Positions 1 to 8,260 of a stretch of 64,000 nucleotides of DNA are shown one piece after another. Numbering within the stretch: position 1 is the first letter of the stretch; the number at the start of each line of letters is the position of its first letter. The position numbers were made by a program, and so were the translations under genes. A model generated the notes under the pieces. That model saw nothing but the letters and a program-made list of their open reading frames with translations. It was not told the origin of the DNA and searched no databases. This stretch comes from Saprospiraceae bacterium. GTDB lineage: Bacteria; Bacteroidota; Bacteroidia; Chitinophagales; Saprospiraceae. The stretch is taken from positions 62,001 to 126,000 of the forward strand of contig JAIPBL010000002.1 in NCBI GenBank assembly GCA_021739645.1, in the 5' to 3' direction.

Positions 1-1
1 A

Positions 2-544
2 ATTTGCACCAAGTCCGCCGCCAACACCATCGGCTACTACAACGAGCCGGAAATGACCGCCGCCACGATAGACAGCTTCGGCTGGCTGCACTCCGGCGAC
101 GTGGGCGAACTCGATGCTGACGGCTACCTCAAAATAACGGGCCGGGTGAAAGAGATGTACAAGACGAGCAAGGGCGAGTACGTGGCGCCCGCACAAATCG
201 AAATGGGCTTTGCGGTAGATGTGTTTATTGAACAAATCTGCGTGATGGGGGAGGGGCTGCCGCAGCCCGTGGGGCTGGTGGTGCTGTCGGAACTGGCGGC
301 CTCGTCGAGCCGGGAGGCCATCGCCGCCCATTTGACCGAAACCCTCGACACCCTAAACCCCAAACTGAAATCCTACGAGCGGGTGCAAAAACTGGTGGTG
401 GTAAAAGAACCTTGGACGGTGGAAAACAACCTGATGACCCCTTCCCTGAAAATCCGGCGAATGCAGGTGGAAAAGGCGTTTGCGAAGCAGGTGCACGACT
501 GGTACGGTGCGGCGGGGAAGGTGATTTGGGAGGTAGAGAGATGA
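2..544 (+). CDS. Acyl-CoA synthetase (AMP-binding), C-terminal part
   Basis: The reading frame is open to the left edge, so only the last 180 residues are present. They carry the end of the adenylate-forming domain (WLHSGD, in the usual GWxxTGD place), the hinge GRVKE and the lysine-rich stretch MYKTSKGEYVAP, followed by the small C-terminal lid domain. This pattern fits long-chain fatty acyl-CoA ligases, which activate fatty acids through an acyl-adenylate to acyl-CoA at the inner face of the membrane. The chain-length class is inferred from the KTSKGEYVAPAQIE segment and cannot be settled without the missing N-terminus. The last ~65 bp are repeated at 1578-1643. Confidence 0.88.
   Translation: MCTKSAANTIGYYNEPEMTAATIDSFGWLHSGDVGELDADGYLKITGRVKEMYKTSKGEYVAPAQIEMGFAVDVFIEQICVMGEGLPQPVGLVVLSELAASSSREAIAAHLTETLDTLNPKLKSYERVQKLVVVKEPWTVENNLMTPSLKIRRMQVEKAFAKQVHDWYGAAGKVIWEVER
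466..531 (+). repeat. Direct repeat copy A (end of acyl-CoA synthetase gene)
   Basis: This 66-bp segment is nearly identical (two mismatches by eye) to 1578-1643 in the same orientation, at a fixed offset of 1112 bp. It encodes residues near the C-terminus, including KAFAKQVHDWYG. See copy B. Confidence 0.9.
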
Positions 545-769
545 GGGGTTCTAGGACTCTGGGGGACACAAGTTTGTTGCGTCTTCGGCATAACGAATGG
601 ATGAACGCTGGGGCACAGAGACGCAGAGGATAGTTGCAAACACTGCGCCTTCGTTTCTCAGTGTTGAAACTTGGTTAGTCTTAGGCATGAACAACGGATA
701 TGTTGAGCCAGCGCCAGTGGGGATATATTTTCCAGCTTTCCGATGAAACGAACGGGCTATGATTTTTTG

Positions 770-1435
770 CTACTTACTTATGAGAAATGCATAACCTGCA
801 CTTGCGATGAAGCCGTGGTTTTTGACAACCCCATTTGAAGAACTGGAATTAGTCAGGGGAAGTAGGCCAAGGTTATAACGAAAATCTGTGACCAAGTACC
901 CCTTTCCAACTGGCAGTTCGAGTCCACTTGCGAACACCAATCCCGCATCCTGATGAATTAGGGATACCCCGCCATTAAAATTATAGGGAAAGGTTTTTCC
1001 GGTTTCAGTAGCAGTTATTTTCCCAGAACCTGAATAACCTACAAACGGCCCAGCCAGCAAGAAGATATGAAGCTGTTTTCGTTTTTTAGGGCTGTTGTTG
1101 ATATTTGTAAAACGGTACTTAAACAGGACAGCCAGGTCAAAATAGTTCAACCTGTAGATTCGGTCACCAAACGGTGTCTCCCTAATAAATCCTTTCTGAA
1201 TAAAGTTGAATTCTGGACGAATGGCGATGTTATCTGTTTTTTCAAAATCAAAATATAGGCCAGTAACACCCCCTGTAATTTTTCTGTTACTTACGCCGCC
1301 ACCTGCATCCCTACTGGTAGTTACATAGGCAATATTAACTCCGCCTTTCATTCCAAAAAGGTTCTGTGCTTGTGTATCAAGTACAAGATAAAGCATTAAG
1401 GAAGTCAAGAAAATTTTTAAAATAGATGTTGACAT
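770..1435 (-). CDS. Outer-membrane beta-barrel protein (PorT-like fold)
   Basis: A 221-residue secreted protein with an N-terminal signal peptide (hydrophobic core at residues 5-18, cleavage after TQA). The rest alternates short polar and hydrophobic stretches with many aromatic and glycine residues (FGMKGGVNIAYV, TGLYFDFEK, AIRPEFNFIQKGF), as in the Bacteroidota outer-membrane beta-barrel family PF13568. No enzymatic motif is seen. The gene lies on the opposite strand between two copies of the acyl-CoA synthetase gene end, so it may sit on a duplicated or inserted segment. Its substrate or role is unknown. Confidence 0.75.
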   Translation of the reverse strand: MSTSILKIFLTSLMLYLVLDTQAQNLFGMKGGVNIAYVTTSRDAGGGVSNRKITGGVTGLYFDFEKTDNIAIRPEFNFIQKGFIRETPFGDRIYRLNYFDLAVLFKYRFTNINNSPKKRKQLHIFLLAGPFVGYSGSGKITATETGKTFPYNFNGGVSLIHQDAGLVFASGLELPVGKGYLVTDFRYNLGLLPLTNSSSSNGVVKNHGFIASAGYAFLISK

Positions 1436-1773
1436 ATTTGTGTGGCTATTAAATTAAACAAATACTGGTTCGGGGTATTTATCTTCACAAGATAGTGTTC
1501 AATTACCAAACGTCCACATCCCTCGCTCTGCTCGTACTGTAATTGCCGATTCTTTTTGAACTTCAATTGAAAACTACGGTGGAAAAGGCGTTTGCGAAGC
1601 AGGTGCACGACTGGTACGGGGAGGCGGGGAAGGTGATTTGGGAAGGGTAGCCAAATTTTTTATAGCTTAAAAGTAGGGGGTAAATGTCATTTTAATAGTC
1701 TTGGAATAAATGACTACTTCGTGCAACGGTAGGCCATTGAAAACTGTTAACCAAGAACCTAAAGCTATCAACC
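1436..1773. other. Intergenic region with gene-end remnant
   Basis: This stretch separates two divergent genes and should hold the promoters of both. Its only recognisable content is the second copy of the acyl-CoA synthetase gene end (1578-1650). I see no convincing ORF in the rest. Confidence 0.6.
1578..1650 (+). pseudogene. Orphan 3' end of an acyl-CoA synthetase gene (direct repeat copy B)
   Basis: The segment 1578-1643 repeats 466-531 with two mismatches. Read in the same frame it still encodes KAFAKQVHDWYGEAGKVIWEG and then a TAG stop at 1648-1650. There is no acyl-CoA synthetase sequence upstream of 1578. It is therefore a gene-end fragment: either the remains of a second tandem synthetase gene, or the product of a duplication that accompanied arrival of the 770-1435 gene. 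The one substitution that changes the protein (Ala to Glu) and the intact stop favour an origin from a real gene rather than sequencing noise. Confidence 0.85.
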
Positions 1774-2592
1774 ATGAAAAAAATCTGCATTTTACTCGTC
1801 CTTGCGCTATTGCCCTGGCTGGCGCAATCCCAGAAACTTGGTGAGATAAAAGACGCCCTGAAGAGCGGCAACTCGGGTGGGAGGTCTAACAGTGAAGGCC
1901 GCAATTTCGGCGGCAACAACGATGACTTTTGGTTGGAATTCTTTTTCCAATTGGCTTGGGAACCCACTTGGTGGTTGTTTTACGGCGCTCCCGGCGAGGT
2001 TCGGGCGAACGAAATTGACTTCAACGACTACCCCTACGCCGATGGCGAAAACGGCCTTTACCTGCCCTACGAATTTACCTCCGGCAAGCAGATGTCCCTC
2101 CAACTGACGGGGCACTTGCAAACGGATGAAGATGCCGTCTATGGCGGTTTTTTTCAGGCAAAATGGTCGCCCAACCGGGCCATCAGCCTCGACGTGAACC
2201 GCCTCCAGCTCCTCGAAACGCTGGACGATACGGACGGCGGCGGCATCGACCATTTCTCCATCACCAATTTCAACTTCGCCTACAACCGGGTTCGCCATTC
2301 CAAGTTCCAGCTCTGGTGGGGTGGTGGGCTTATGCTCCTCAACGGCGGCGGCAACGAGGTGCTGTACGGCAGCCCCTCGTTCAACGGGGGCTTTACCTGG
2401 TACTTCAAGAAACCCCTCAGCCTCTACGCCGACACGCAGCTCGGTTATCCGAACAGCGTTTTTGCCCGGCAAAACCAGTTGCGGCTGCAAATACACCTCA
2501 AGCAGTTCATGGTGTATGCTGGCTTCCAAGGCACAAAGGTGGGCGATGTGCGGCTGCCGAGCGTGGCGGTGGGGAGCGGGGTTTGGTTTTGA
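1774..2592 (+). CDS. Secreted protein, probable outer-membrane beta-barrel
   Basis: A 272-residue protein with a clear signal peptide (KKICILLVLALLPWLAQSQ) followed by a Gly/Ser/Asn-rich linker (residues 30-50) and a region rich in aromatic residues and amphipathic strands ending in a hydrophobic valine-tryptophan-phenylalanine terminus (GVWF). A terminal aromatic residue and repeated SLYADTQLGY-type strands suggest a small barrel inserted by the BAM complex. I do not recognise a named family. A candidate terminator follows at 2680-2710. Confidence 0.7.
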   Translation: MKKICILLVLALLPWLAQSQKLGEIKDALKSGNSGGRSNSEGRNFGGNNDDFWLEFFFQLAWEPTWWLFYGAPGEVRANEIDFNDYPYADGENGLYLPYEFTSGKQMSLQLTGHLQTDEDAVYGGFFQAKWSPNRAISLDVNRLQLLETLDDTDGGGIDHFSITNFNFAYNRVRHSKFQLWWGGGLMLLNGGGNEVLYGSPSFNGGFTWYFKKPLSLYADTQLGYPNSVFARQNQLRLQIHLKQFMVYAGFQGTKVGDVRLPSVAVGSGVWF

Positions 2593-2679
2593 CGGTGAAA
2601 AACGCAACTAACTTTTCTGATTGTTTATTTGGGAATAAGCACGTATGCCCCATTCACTTGAAAGCTAAAAGCAAATCCG

Positions 2680-2710
2680 AAGCCTGTCTGCCACCACACC
2701 GGGCTTTTTT
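2680..2710 (+). terminator. Candidate intrinsic terminator
   Basis: A 7-bp stem with one G-U pair (AAGCCTG at 2680-2686, CGGGCTT at 2700-2706) closes a 13-nt loop and runs directly into six T residues. It lies about 90 bp after the secreted-protein gene. The stem is short, so this is a moderate call. Confidence 0.45.
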
Positions 2711-2834
2711 CATTTGTGAAAAGCGGTAAACAAATCTCTGCCATCCTTCCTTTTCTCCCATATTTTCCAAACCTTCGCCCACCGCCCCTCGAATCCTCAA
2801 TTGTCATTCCCGGAGAGAACCTTAATCCTCATCT

Positions 2835-3599
2835 ATGATAGCCATCACCCGCCCCATCAGCCCACGCATGGAAAAATGCGAACTGACCCACCTCGACCGC
2901 CAGCCGATTGACATCGCCCTGGCGGAAAAACAGCACGAAGAGTACCTCGATGCGCTTCGCCGCCTCGGCTGCGAAATCGTGTTGGCCGACGAGCTGCCTT
3001 TTTACCCCGACTCCGTTTTCGTGGAGGATTGTGCCGTGGTAGTGCCGGAGTTGGCCATCATCACCCGCCCAGGTGCCGAGAGCCGCCGGGATGAGGTGTT
3101 CAGCATCGCCGATGCACTTGCACCTTACCGGGAAAACATCTACTACATCGAAGCGCCCGGCCAACTTGACGGCGGCGATGTGCTGCGGATTGACAAACAA
3201 ATTTGGGTGGGCCTCAGCGCCCGCACCAATGCCGACGCCGTGCTGCAAATGCAGTCCATCCTTAAACCTTATGGCTACGATGTGGAAGCCGTGCGGTTGA
3301 TGGGCGGCTGCTTGCACCTCAAGTCCGCCGTGACGCAAGTGGCCGAAGACCTGCTCCTGCTCAACCCCGACTGGGTGGACGATGCCTATTTCCCCGACTT
3401 CGACATCATTGAAACCGACCCCGACGAACCAGATGCCGCCAATGCGCTCATGGTCGGCGACACGGTCATTTACCCTTCCGACTTTCCGTTCACGGCGCTC
3501 CTGTTAGCCGAGGAGGAAATCGAGCTGCTGCTGGTGGACAATTCCGAGTTGATGAAAGCGGAAGGCGGAGTGACGTGCTGCAGTATTATTTTGGATTGA
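2835..3599 (+). CDS. Dimethylarginine dimethylaminohydrolase (DDAH)
   Basis: At 254 residues this matches the bacterial DDAH length. The enzyme hydrolyses N-omega-methylated arginines to citrulline and methylamines (EC 3.5.3.18), a member of the amidinotransferase/arginine deiminase fold. Visible family features are the substrate-lid region FVEDCAVV (62-69), LDGGDVL (111-117) with the acidic residue, the catalytic histidine in GGCLHLKS (H161) and the nucleophilic cysteine in the terminal GGVTCCS motif (C248/C249). These positions agree with the Cys/His/Glu set known from the Pseudomonas aeruginosa enzyme. The gene stands alone between a secreted protein and a sigma-factor operon, so it may serve arginine or methylarginine scavenging. 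A close hydrolase of the same fold acting on another guanidino compound is the main alternative. Confidence 0.9.
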   Translation: MIAITRPISPRMEKCELTHLDRQPIDIALAEKQHEEYLDALRRLGCEIVLADELPFYPDSVFVEDCAVVVPELAIITRPGAESRRDEVFSIADALAPYRENIYYIEAPGQLDGGDVLRIDKQIWVGLSARTNADAVLQMQSILKPYGYDVEAVRLMGGCLHLKSAVTQVAEDLLLLNPDWVDDAYFPDFDIIETDPDEPDAANALMVGDTVIYPSDFPFTALLLAEEEIELLLVDNSELMKAEGGVTCCSIILD

Positions 3600-3703
3600 A
3601 AAAACTTCTCTCAATTTTCCAACCATCCGGCCCACCTTGCGTCCTTACCACAAAACAAGGCGATTGCTTCGCCCATCTTGAAACTTGAAACCAACTTACG
3701 ACT

Positions 3704-4249
3704 TTGACAGCCATCGAAACCATATCGGAGACGGAACTGGTGCGGCGCAGCCTTGCTGGGGAGGAGCTGGCGCAACGGCAACTTTATGACCGGTATGTGG
3801 GTGCCATGTTCCACACCGTGCTGCGCCTGACGGCCAACCGGCAGGACGCCGAGGATGTGACGCAGGAGGTCTTTGTGAAGGTTTTTGAAAAGCTGGATTC
3901 GTTTCGGGGGGAGAGCACCCTCGGCGCTTGGATAAAACGGGTGGCGGTGAACACCACGCTGAACTTTTTGCGCCAAGCCAACCGCCTGAAACTGGTGGTG
4001 CTGGAAAGCCAGCACCTCCCACCCGAAGCCGAACCAGCAGTGGATGAAACCGCTTGGGCGCACGACCTCCGCCGCATCCATGAAGCGATGGGCGAACTGC
4101 CGGAGGGCTGCCGTCTCGTGTTCAACCTGCACCTGCTGGAAGGCTATCGGCACCAGGACGTGGCGCAGATGCTGGGCATCGCGGAGTCCACCTCTAAGAC
4201 GCAGTACATGCGGGCGAGGAGGATGATAAAGGAGAAATTAGGAAATTAG
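3704..4249 (+). CDS. ECF-type RNA polymerase sigma factor (sigma-70 family)
   Basis: 181 residues with sigma region 2 (about 20-90: YDRYVGAMFHTVLRL, DAEDVTQEVFVKVFEKLDSF, AWIKRVAVNTTLNFLR) and sigma region 4 (about 125-178: LPEGCRLVFNLHLLEGYRH and the helix-turn-helix VAQMLGIAESTSKTQYMRAR). It has no region 1 or 3, as expected of the extracytoplasmic group. No ATG is available near the N-terminus; the frame begins at a TTG at 3704. It is followed after 14 bp by a single-pass membrane protein and then a secreted repeat protein, the usual order for a sigma factor with its regulator and target. Confidence 0.92.
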   Translation: MTAIETISETELVRRSLAGEELAQRQLYDRYVGAMFHTVLRLTANRQDAEDVTQEVFVKVFEKLDSFRGESTLGAWIKRVAVNTTLNFLRQANRLKLVVLESQHLPPEAEPAVDETAWAHDLRRIHEAMGELPEGCRLVFNLHLLEGYRHQDVAQMLGIAESTSKTQYMRARRMIKEKLGN

Positions 4250-4263
4250 GAAAACCATTGACA

Positions 4264-4971
4264 ATGAGCGACTTAGAAAAATACATCCTCGAAAATCGGG
4301 ACGAACTGGACCGCATGGAACCTGTGCCGGAGGAGGCTATGTGGCAAAAAATACGTGCTAATTCAACTCGACAGAAGCCTGCTGCCCGTGCTGGGTTCAA
4401 TTGGAAGTTGCTAACCATCGCCGCTTTTTTGGTGGCGCTGGTAGGGTGGGGGCTTTTGTTTTTTGGCGGGCGAAATTCATTCCGCCAAATGCCCACAACG
4501 CCCATCGCAGCGCCCACGGCCCCTGTTGCGGAGCAAAAAACGAAGCCCATTGCGGAGGATAAAACAACCACACCGACACAGGAACAAGTTCTGACGATAG
4601 AAAAGAAAAGCACCCCACCCATTGCGGAGCGACCAAAGCAGAAAGCACGGAAACCAGCAAAAACGGAAGTGGAAACGCCACCCGTCGTCTCAGAAGAGGA
4701 GCGGCAGTTGCAGCAACTGGTGGCACAGAAACAGCAAGAAATCGGTCTCGATACCCTCAATCGGGCAGCCTACGCCGATTTGCTGAGCGAGCTGGACGAA
4801 TTGGAAATCAGTGTGGAAGAGGCTCGAAGTGACCTCGGCGGGATGCCGCAAAGGGAGCGCCTGATGGAGACGCTCATCCGCTATTACGAACTGAAAATCA
4901 GGATTTTAGAGCAAATAAATTATGAAATCAATAAACAGAAATACCATGCAGAATTGGAAAAACGGATTTAG
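4264..4971 (+). CDS. Single-pass membrane protein, candidate anti-sigma factor
   Basis: The ATG at 4264 is chosen over an in-frame TTG six bases upstream. The ~235-residue protein has a cytoplasmic N-terminal segment of ~45 residues (DELDRMEPVPEEAMWQKIR), one transmembrane helix at about residues 47-68, a Thr/Pro/Lys-rich linker, and a helical, probably coiled-coil C-terminal part. The N-terminal motif and position directly after an ECF sigma gene match Bacteroidota anti-sigma-like proteins, but no zinc-binding anti-sigma motif is visible, so the function is inferred from context. Its 3' end overlaps the start of the next gene, which suggests translational coupling. Confidence 0.7.
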   Translation: MSDLEKYILENRDELDRMEPVPEEAMWQKIRANSTRQKPAARAGFNWKLLTIAAFLVALVGWGLLFFGGRNSFRQMPTTPIAAPTAPVAEQKTKPIAEDKTTTPTQEQVLTIEKKSTPPIAERPKQKARKPAKTEVETPPVVSEEERQLQQLVAQKQQEIGLDTLNRAAYADLLSELDELEISVEEARSDLGGMPQRERLMETLIRYYELKIRILEQINYEINKQKYHAELEKRI

Positions 4972-6280
4972 CCTGCTACTGTTCACAGTGGTGGCTTGGG
5001 GAGTGATGCAATCATTTGCGACAGCGAAAATTGAGCGCAGCAAGGTCATCAAAAAGGACTTCGACGCCAAATCGGAAGTGTCGGCGAGCCACCAATACGG
5101 CCCGTTGACCGTCAAAAAGTCAACGGACGGGCGCATCCACCTCGAAGCGGAGATGCTGCTGACCGGCTCGGACGAGGCGAGCATCGAAGAGGTATTGGCC
5201 CGGTTCGACGTGGCGGTGAAGGAGTCAGACAAAGACCTTCAGCTGGAAACCGACCTCGGCATCGAGAGCTGCAACAGCATCAACAACAAAAAGACCATCA
5301 AGTACAAAGACGGACGCAAGGTGAAGGGCATTAACGAAATGAAGGTGAAGATGACGCTTTGGGTGCCCAACCCAGCAAAGCTCAAGCTGGACAACAAGTA
5401 CGACCGCATCGAACTGACCGACGACTACACCGGGGAGCTTCGGGTAATGCTGTACAGCGGCGACTTCGTTGCGGCCAACCTCGGTGGCTCGCTCGACCTC
5501 GACCTGAAATACGGCAAGGCCAAAATGGGCAATGTCGAGAAAGTCAAGCTGAATATTTATGACTCAAAGGTGAACATGGGCAACCTGTCGCAGGCCAGGG
5601 TGAACGGCAAATACTCGGAGTTTGTGCTAGGTAACGTGGGCGGGGATATGGACCTGGAGACCTACGACGACAACTGGCAGGTGGGCAACGTGGGCGGTCG
5701 ATTGAAGCTGGAAGACAAGTACTCAGCGTTCAAGTTCGGGAATATCGGTGGGGCAAGCATGGTGTTTTTCGATGCCGTTTTTATTGCCGAGGAAGTGGGC
5801 GACGTGGAAATTCGGGACACCAAATATTCGGAGGTTAAACTCACGAAAGTGGGCAACCTGAAACTCGGCAACGTCTTCGACGACGACTACCGGATTAAGG
5901 TGGCGGGCAGCATCGAGGCCAAGGATTCCAAATATACGGAGTACCGGGTGGGCAAGCTGGGCAAGCAGTTCACCATTTCCCAATCGTTCGACGACACGGT
6001 GGAGCTGGAAAGCGTAGCTGCGGACTTCAACCAAATCGGCATTGTCGGGAAATATACCGAGCTGGCGTTGAGCATTGCCGAAGGTGCCCAATTCCAGTTG
6101 GACGTGGACATGAAATACGGCAAGATAAGCTACCCTGAAAGTAGGTTGGAAATCAGCAAACACCAGGAGTTGAACAGTCAGACAACAATTAAGGGAACCG
6201 TTGGTACTGCCCAAACGGGTGGACAAATGAACAGCCTGAAAATGACGGGATTTGACAATACGCTGACGTGGAAGGATTGA
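4922..6280 (+). CDS. Secreted beta-repeat protein (DUF4097-like)
   Basis: 452 residues with a signal peptide (start at 4922, or at the second ATG 4946). After ~140 residues the protein becomes a chain of ~18-22-residue imperfect repeats with the pattern KYS-x-F-x-x-GN-(V/I)-GG (LKYGKAKMGNVEKVKL, GKYSEFVLGNVGGDMDL, DKYSAFKFGNIGG, TKYSEVKLTKVGNLKL). This looks like a right-handed beta-helix or stacked beta-solenoid as in the DUF4097/DUF2807 adhesin-like group. It overlaps the membrane protein by up to 50 bp and is probably a member of the same sigma-factor operon and exported as a periplasmic or surface protein. The ligand is unknown. Confidence 0.75.
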   Translation: MKSINRNTMQNWKNGFSLLLFTVVAWGVMQSFATAKIERSKVIKKDFDAKSEVSASHQYGPLTVKKSTDGRIHLEAEMLLTGSDEASIEEVLARFDVAVKESDKDLQLETDLGIESCNSINNKKTIKYKDGRKVKGINEMKVKMTLWVPNPAKLKLDNKYDRIELTDDYTGELRVMLYSGDFVAANLGGSLDLDLKYGKAKMGNVEKVKLNIYDSKVNMGNLSQARVNGKYSEFVLGNVGGDMDLETYDDNWQVGNVGGRLKLEDKYSAFKFGNIGGASMVFFDAVFIAEEVGDVEIRDTKYSEVKLTKVGNLKLGNVFDDDYRIKVAGSIEAKDSKYTEYRVGKLGKQFTISQSFDDTVELESVAADFNQIGIVGKYTELALSIAEGAQFQLDVDMKYGKISYPESRLEISKHQELNSQTTIKGTVGTAQTGGQMNSLKMTGFDNTLTWKD

Positions 6281-6292
6281 CGATTTACGACT

Positions 6293-6336
6293 GACGATTT
6301 ACGATTGGGAGCACTGGAACCCAATCGTAAATCGTC
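6293..6336. terminator. Bidirectional hairpin between convergent genes
   Basis: A perfect 17-bp inverted repeat (6293-6309 and 6320-6336) with a 10-nt loop sits between the stop codons of the convergent genes ending at 6280 and 6335; the TGA of the minus-strand gene overlaps the outer end of the right arm. There is no long T-run on either strand. A partial further copy of the left arm (TTGACGATTTACGA) lies just before it at 6278-6291. It could end transcription from both sides or belong to a dispersed repeat. Confidence 0.6.
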
Positions 6337-6826
6337 AATCGAAAGTGATGCTGACATCCTCCTTCAGCCGCATCATCAACTCAGGCCGGTTCACAGGCAC
6401 CTTGATGGTAAATAGCACATCATAAGTTCGGAGAAAGCCAGCCTTCTGGTGGTAGTAGTAGCTGTCGTAGAGGAAGTTTACCTCGTAATAGTCATCGCCG
6501 TTGATGATGGAGAGGATGTTGGCTTTGCAACCGGGTGCGGTCAACACCCGCATCCGCTGCTCGAAGACGACGTAGGAGTCCAATTTATGGTCGTTGGTGG
6601 TGGAGATGACCGTCACTAGGCCGAGCGTGTCTAGCGTGGTGAAAACCAGGCTTTCCTCGTCTGGTGAAATATAGGTTTTGGAAAACAAGGGCGCCGGGTA
6701 GTCGAGGCAATAGGAAAACCGTTGGCTACAGTATTGCTGCCCAAGCGATGCGACAGGAGCCTTCAGCTTACCAAAAGCTAGGCAGAGCACGACTGCGATG
6801 GATGATATGGAGATGGCGGTTTTCAA
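6335..6826 (-). CDS. Secreted hypothetical protein
   Basis: 163 residues with an N-terminal hydrophobic signal (ISSIAVVLCLAFG) and a compact predicted alpha/beta remainder with two Cys in SQRFSYCLDYP. I do not recognise the family. It is convergent with the sigma-factor operon and divergent from the beta-barrel gene at 6978. The length and the charged alternating strands are compatible with a periplasmic lipocalin-like or PsbP-like domain, but this is only a guess. Confidence 0.6.
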   Translation of the reverse strand: MKTAISISSIAVVLCLAFGKLKAPVASLGQQYCSQRFSYCLDYPAPLFSKTYISPDEESLVFTTLDTLGLVTVISTTNDHKLDSYVVFEQRMRVLTAPGCKANILSIINGDDYYEVNFLYDSYYYHQKAGFLRTYDVLFTIKVPVNRPELMMRLKEDVSITFD

Positions 6827-6927
6827 AAGCTTTGTTGGGTAGTTGCAAAGGAAGTGCCACGAATGGACTGGGTTGAGGCTGGGTTAAATTATTCCTAAAG
6901 CTGCCAGCGGTGCTGTCTTCGTTGATA

Positions 6928-6965
6928 TTAAGTGAATAAATTTCGACGTCCAATATTTCACTTAA
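6928..6965. promoter_or_regulatory. Dyad just upstream of a beta-barrel gene
   Basis: Nine-base perfect inverted arms (TTAAGTGAA at 6928-6936 and TTCACTTAA at 6957-6965) are separated by 20 bases and end 12 bases before the ATG at 6978. The position suits an operator or a leader hairpin. No regulator gene is next to it. Confidence 0.4.
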
Positions 6966-6977
6966 AATACCAACGTC

Positions 6978-7649
6978 ATGAAACAGCTTTTCCTTTGCTT
7001 TGCCATTTGCGTTTTCAGCTTCCCGCCAGTTTCTTCTTTTGGGCAAAATAGCCACTCGCCTGCCCCAAATAGTCTGGATTCCACCATTGTTTGGGAAGTA
7101 GGTATCTCATTTGCCCAAATCACCCGCCAGCCTTCCCGCCTTTTTTACGCAAGGTTGAAAGTCTTCGCCACCGACCGATTCTCACTTGGAATACATGGCG
7201 CCATCCTCCAACGCCGCACGATGGAAACATTCGGACAGGATGTAATCGAGCCGCAGTTGGGCTTTGGCGAAATTGGCTTCGTCACTGCTTACAATTTTGT
7301 GAACACCAAGCGATTCTCCCTAGGAGGGGAGGTTGTGACCGGGTACGCAAGCGCCTCCCTTTCCGACAGGGCGGTGACGGAGACCCAATTCTATGCTTAT
7401 GCTGTGGATGGGGTAGCCTTTGTCACGGAGCAGGAAGTGCCGAGTGTCGTGACCCGGAACCGCTATTTCCAGTTCAGGCCAGAACTAACGGCCTGTTTCC
7501 GGTTCAACAGGTATATTGGCATTCAAGTTGGCGGAGGGTACAATTTTCTATTGGGTAAAACCCGTTTCGCAAAAACCGCTGATTTTGATGGCTGGGTGGC
7601 AAGGGCAGGGGTGCTGCTTGTAATCCCATCGGACGAGCAAGGGAATTGA
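6978..7649 (+). CDS. Outer-membrane beta-barrel protein
   Basis: 223 residues, signal peptide MKQLFLCFAICVFSFPPVSS, then alternating strands typical of a small barrel (SFAQITRQPSRLFYARLKVF, FSLGIHGAILQ, FGEIGFVTAYNF, YIGIQVGGGYNFLLG). It ends with a hydrophobic strand VARAGVLLVIPS. No catalytic motif is seen. The nearest family is the generic OmpA-like or PorT-like transmembrane barrel; the role is unknown. Confidence 0.65.
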   Translation: MKQLFLCFAICVFSFPPVSSFGQNSHSPAPNSLDSTIVWEVGISFAQITRQPSRLFYARLKVFATDRFSLGIHGAILQRRTMETFGQDVIEPQLGFGEIGFVTAYNFVNTKRFSLGGEVVTGYASASLSDRAVTETQFYAYAVDGVAFVTEQEVPSVVTRNRYFQFRPELTACFRFNRYIGIQVGGGYNFLLGKTRFAKTADFDGWVARAGVLLVIPSDEQGN

Positions 7650-7666
7650 AACAGCATTGTCCTCGC

Positions 7667-8116
7667 TCATTTATAAATATTGAGGAAATAGTTGATGGGG
7701 CTGTTGGCCAAGGTGTCACCGTTCAAAATGAGCTGCTCAAAAAAGGTGACCCCGGAGCAGCATTTGCTGCCAGTAGAGACACCGACCGTGGTCAGCAGCG
7801 TGTCTGGCGGCAGGCTGTCCAACTGGATGATATAACCAGCCACATTCCTGCTTGCCGGAACGGCAGCCGTGTAGGAACCGGGATAATCGGAAGCGATTAG
7901 AATACGGGGCTGGGAGCCGGTCGAGCCTTCAAAAATGGTGGTGATTTTCAGGCTGTTCAGTTCGTATTGGCTGCTATTGATGAGGTCTGTGCTGTCTGTT
8001 TTTGACAAAAAATAAAGAAACACATTGTCAGTGCCACGGCAATCCACCTTATTGCATTCGCAAGCATACAAGCCAAGCATCGAAACTACGGCGAGGATAA
8101 TCAGGGTATTTTTCAC
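7667..8116 (-). CDS. Hypothetical lipoprotein
   Basis: 149 residues with a lipoprotein signal peptide whose lipobox is LYAC (Cys at position 19) and a serine/threonine-rich, strand-forming mature part that contains a further CEC-NKVDC cluster and a GSKCC pair. It is convergent with the beta-barrel gene ending at 7649. I do not recognise the family; anchoring in the outer or inner membrane by a lipid is the only confident statement. Confidence 0.65.
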   Translation of the reverse strand: MKNTLIILAVVSMLGLYACECNKVDCRGTDNVFLYFLSKTDSTDLINSSQYELNSLKITTIFEGSTGSQPRILIASDYPGSYTAAVPASRNVAGYIIQLDSLPPDTLLTTVGVSTGSKCCSGVTFFEQLILNGDTLANSPINYFLNIYK

Positions 8117-8260
8117 GGATAAAGATTTTATGGCTGAGTTGAAACTTTGGATGAATAGAACGTCTGAACTGCTTCAAAAGACGCCTCGCCCCTCCATTTT
8201 AGTTGGGTCAATATTTCCCCTAAAAAAACTACATTTGACCCAATCAAAATCACTGTAAAA

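Noticed and set aside
1807-2607. 266-residue open frame on the minus strand
   Set aside because: It is antisense to a clearly secreted protein gene with a signal peptide; its composition is that of a codon-shadow frame.
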